Source: Candidatus Coatesbacteria bacterium RBG_13_66_14
GTDB lineage: Bacteria > RBG-13-66-14
Direction: 5' to 3'
Assembly: GCA_001774505.1 (NCBI GenBank)
Contig: MFAF01000071.1
Span: 25,917-33,720, forward strand
DNA: 7,804 nucleotides
Below are positions 6,339 through 7,804 of the stretch, piece by piece. Under the pieces are notes generated by a model. It was given only the letters and a program-made list of their open reading frames with translations. It ran no database searches and was not told the DNA's origin. The position numbers were made by a program, and so were the translations under genes. Positions within the stretch are counted from its first letter, which is position 1, and every line of letters begins with the position of its first letter.

Positions 6339-6374
6339 CGTCGAACGGGGCAAAGGCGCCCGGGAGGGTGAGCG

Positions 6375-7804
6375 ATGCGGATATCCATCAGCGTCAAGCT
6401 GGCGTGTGCGATCCTGGTCCTGATGGCCGCCCTGACCGTGGCGCTCGCCTGGCGCCTCGAGGCCGAGGCCCGGCGGCAGGCCATCGGTCAGATACGCCTC
6501 CGGGGTGAGGGCGTGGCCCGGATGCTGGCCGTCAACTCCGCCGACGAGCTGGGCCGCCTGGACGACCTGCGCCTGGCCCAGTTCGTCGTGGACGCCTCCA
6601 CGCTGCCCGACGTGCTCTACGCCGCGGTGGTGGATTCCGACGGCGTAGTCGTCGCCCACTCCGAGTTCCAGGAGGGGGGCATCGGAAAGCCCTTCGTGCC
6701 TTCCTGGGAAGGCTACGCGCCGGTGAAGGAAGGGGTGGAGGACAACCCCTTCGTTTACGAGGGCCTGCCGGCGCGCGACGTCGCCGCCCCCATCGTCATC
6801 GGCGACGCACAGACCAGCCGCCGCATCGGCGAGGTCCACGTGGGTCTCTCCGAGGCCCCGGTGACCCGGGCGGTGGAGGAACTCCGTCGCACGGTGTACC
6901 TCATCGCCGGGATCGCCCTCGGGGCGGCGTTCATCCTGGCCATCCTCTACGGGATCGTCCTCACCCGGCCGCTGCGACGCATCGCCGCCGGCGTGGACCG
7001 CATCGGCAAGGGCGACTTCGGCTACCGGATCAAGGTCCGGCGCAAGGACGAGATAGGCGACGTGGGCGCGGCGGTGAACGAAATGGCCGAGAGCCTCAAG
7101 CACAGCCGCTACATCCGCAACGCCTTCCGCCTCTACGTCAGCCGCCAGGTGGCCGACCAGATAATCGGCGACCCGGAGCGCCACCTCCAGCAGTCCAAGG
7201 GCCAGCGCCGCGATGTCACCGTCATGTTCGCCGACATCCGCGGCTTCACCCCCCTGGCCGAGAGGCTGCCCCCGGAGGAGGTCGTCGCCGTCCTCAACGC
7301 CTACCTGAGCTTTCTGACCGAGCCGGTCTTCGCCTACGACGGGACGCTGGACAAATTCATGGGCGACTGCGTCATGGCGGTCTTCGGCGCCCCGGTGGAC
7401 CAGGACGACCACGCCGTCCGCGGGATGCTCGCCGCCCTGGAGATGCAACAGGGCATCACCCGGCTGAACGAGGAGCGGTCGGCCGCGGGGCTCCAGACCG
7501 TCCGCATCGGCATCGGCCTCACCACCGGCCAGGCCATCGTGGGCAACATCGGCTCCGAGGAGCGTCTGGACTACACCGCCATCGGCGACATCGTCAACCT
7601 GGCCAGCCGCCTCGAGGGGGTGGCCGGCGAGGGGCAGATAATCATCAACGAGGAGGTCCACCGATTCGTCCGGGACTACATCGTCGCCGAGAAGCTCAAG
7701 CCCATGATGATCAAGGGCAAGCAGGACCCGGTGCAGGCGTGGAACGTCACCGGCCTGGCGCCCGGGGCGACCCTGCCGGAGGGCATCCGTCGCCACGACG
7801 GCGG
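6375..7804 (+). CDS. Membrane-bound class III adenylate cyclase with Cache-like sensor and HAMP, 3' end missing
   Basis: GGGAGGG (6362-6368) precedes ATG 6375 by six bases, and the frame stays open for 476 codons to the window end. TM1 is at about 5-26. A periplasmic sensor of about 145 residues follows, with a PAS/Cache-like strand pair (LYAAVVDSDGVVVAHS, 81-96), then TM2 at 174-196. HAMP spans about 197-249 (TRPLRRIAAGVDRIGKGDF, DEIGDVGAAVNEMAESL). The linker YVSRQVADQII is typical of bacterial cyclases, and the catalytic domain runs from about 280 to 440. Metal-binding Asp287 (FADIRGFT) and Asp331 (GDCVMAVFG), adenine-specifying Lys327 (DKFMGD), Thr401 (DYTAIGD), and transition-state Asn408 and Arg412 (VNLASRLE) are all present. 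The protein should therefore make cAMP from ATP as a homodimer. Thr at 401 in place of Asp is characteristic of class IIIb enzymes. Only a short tail past the domain is visible, and the stop probably lies just beyond the window. The sensed ligand is unknown. Confidence 0.92.
   Translation, partial: MRISISVKLACAILVLMAALTVALAWRLEAEARRQAIGQIRLRGEGVARMLAVNSADELGRLDDLRLAQFVVDASTLPDVLYAAVVDSDGVVVAHSEFQEGGIGKPFVPSWEGYAPVKEGVEDNPFVYEGLPARDVAAPIVIGDAQTSRRIGEVHVGLSEAPVTRAVEELRRTVYLIAGIALGAAFILAILYGIVLTRPLRRIAAGVDRIGKGDFGYRIKVRRKDEIGDVGAAVNEMAESLKHSRYIRNAFRLYVSRQVADQIIGDPERHLQQSKGQRRDVTVMFADIRGFTPLAERLPPEEVVAVLNAYLSFLTEPVFAYDGTLDKFMGDCVMAVFGAPVDQDDHAVRGMLAALEMQQGITRLNEERSAAGLQTVRIGIGLTTGQAIVGNIGSEERLDYTAIGDIVNLASRLEGVAGEGQIIINEEVHRFVRDYIVAEKLKPMMIKGKQDPVQAWNVTGLAPGATLPEGIRRHDG

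Noticed and set aside
6138..7796. Long open frame on the - strand (552 codons)
   Set aside because: It is antisense to the adenylate cyclase, whose catalytic residues are all intact on the + strand.

Overview
The window is very GC-rich, with third codon positions almost always G or C, and all convincing genes lie on the + strand. It holds three complete genes and two genes cut by the window edges. The two secreted proteins end in a C-terminal domain of the T9SS/FlgD-Ig-like type (WPNP, VYDLAGREV, VYIFRL, KKLAVVR). The next gene encodes a PorV/PorQ-like outer-membrane barrel. This combination points to a diderm bacterium related to the Fibrobacterota-Chlorobi-Bacteroidota (FCB) assemblage. A GC-rich candidate phylum such as Coatesbacteria, Eisenbacteria or Latescibacterota would fit, but the lineage is inferred and was not tested.

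Layout. Positions 1-264 are the end of a PDGLE-domain protein, the small N-type subunit of an ECF cobalt/nickel transporter. A 130-base gap with an imperfect hairpin and an AT-rich promoter-like patch follows. Position 395 starts an 856-residue secreted protein: signal peptide, Asp-box (BNR) propeller-like region, beta-sandwich region, Big_5-like domain, Ig-like domain and C-terminal sorting-type domain. Position 3032 starts a 352-residue paralogue that carries only the last three domains. A 170-base gap with two copies of a GC-rich hairpin-forming direct repeat separates it from a 650-residue protein at 4261. That protein is a PorV/PorQ-like beta-barrel fused to about six TPR units. A 161-base gap with a probable terminator hairpin follows. 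Position 6375 starts a membrane-anchored class III adenylate cyclase (TM, Cache-like sensor, TM, HAMP, cyclase) that runs off the right edge.

How they fit together. In known type IX secretion, cargo with a conserved C-terminal domain crosses the outer membrane and is handed to the PorV barrel. Two CTD proteins directly upstream of a PorV-family barrel therefore suggest a cell-surface export or attachment group. The TPR extension on the barrel is the least ordinary part. Spacings of 66, 170 and 161 bases, each with its own ribosome-binding site, suggest separately controlled transcription units rather than a tight operon. The cyclase and the PDGLE gene look functionally unrelated to the secretion genes.
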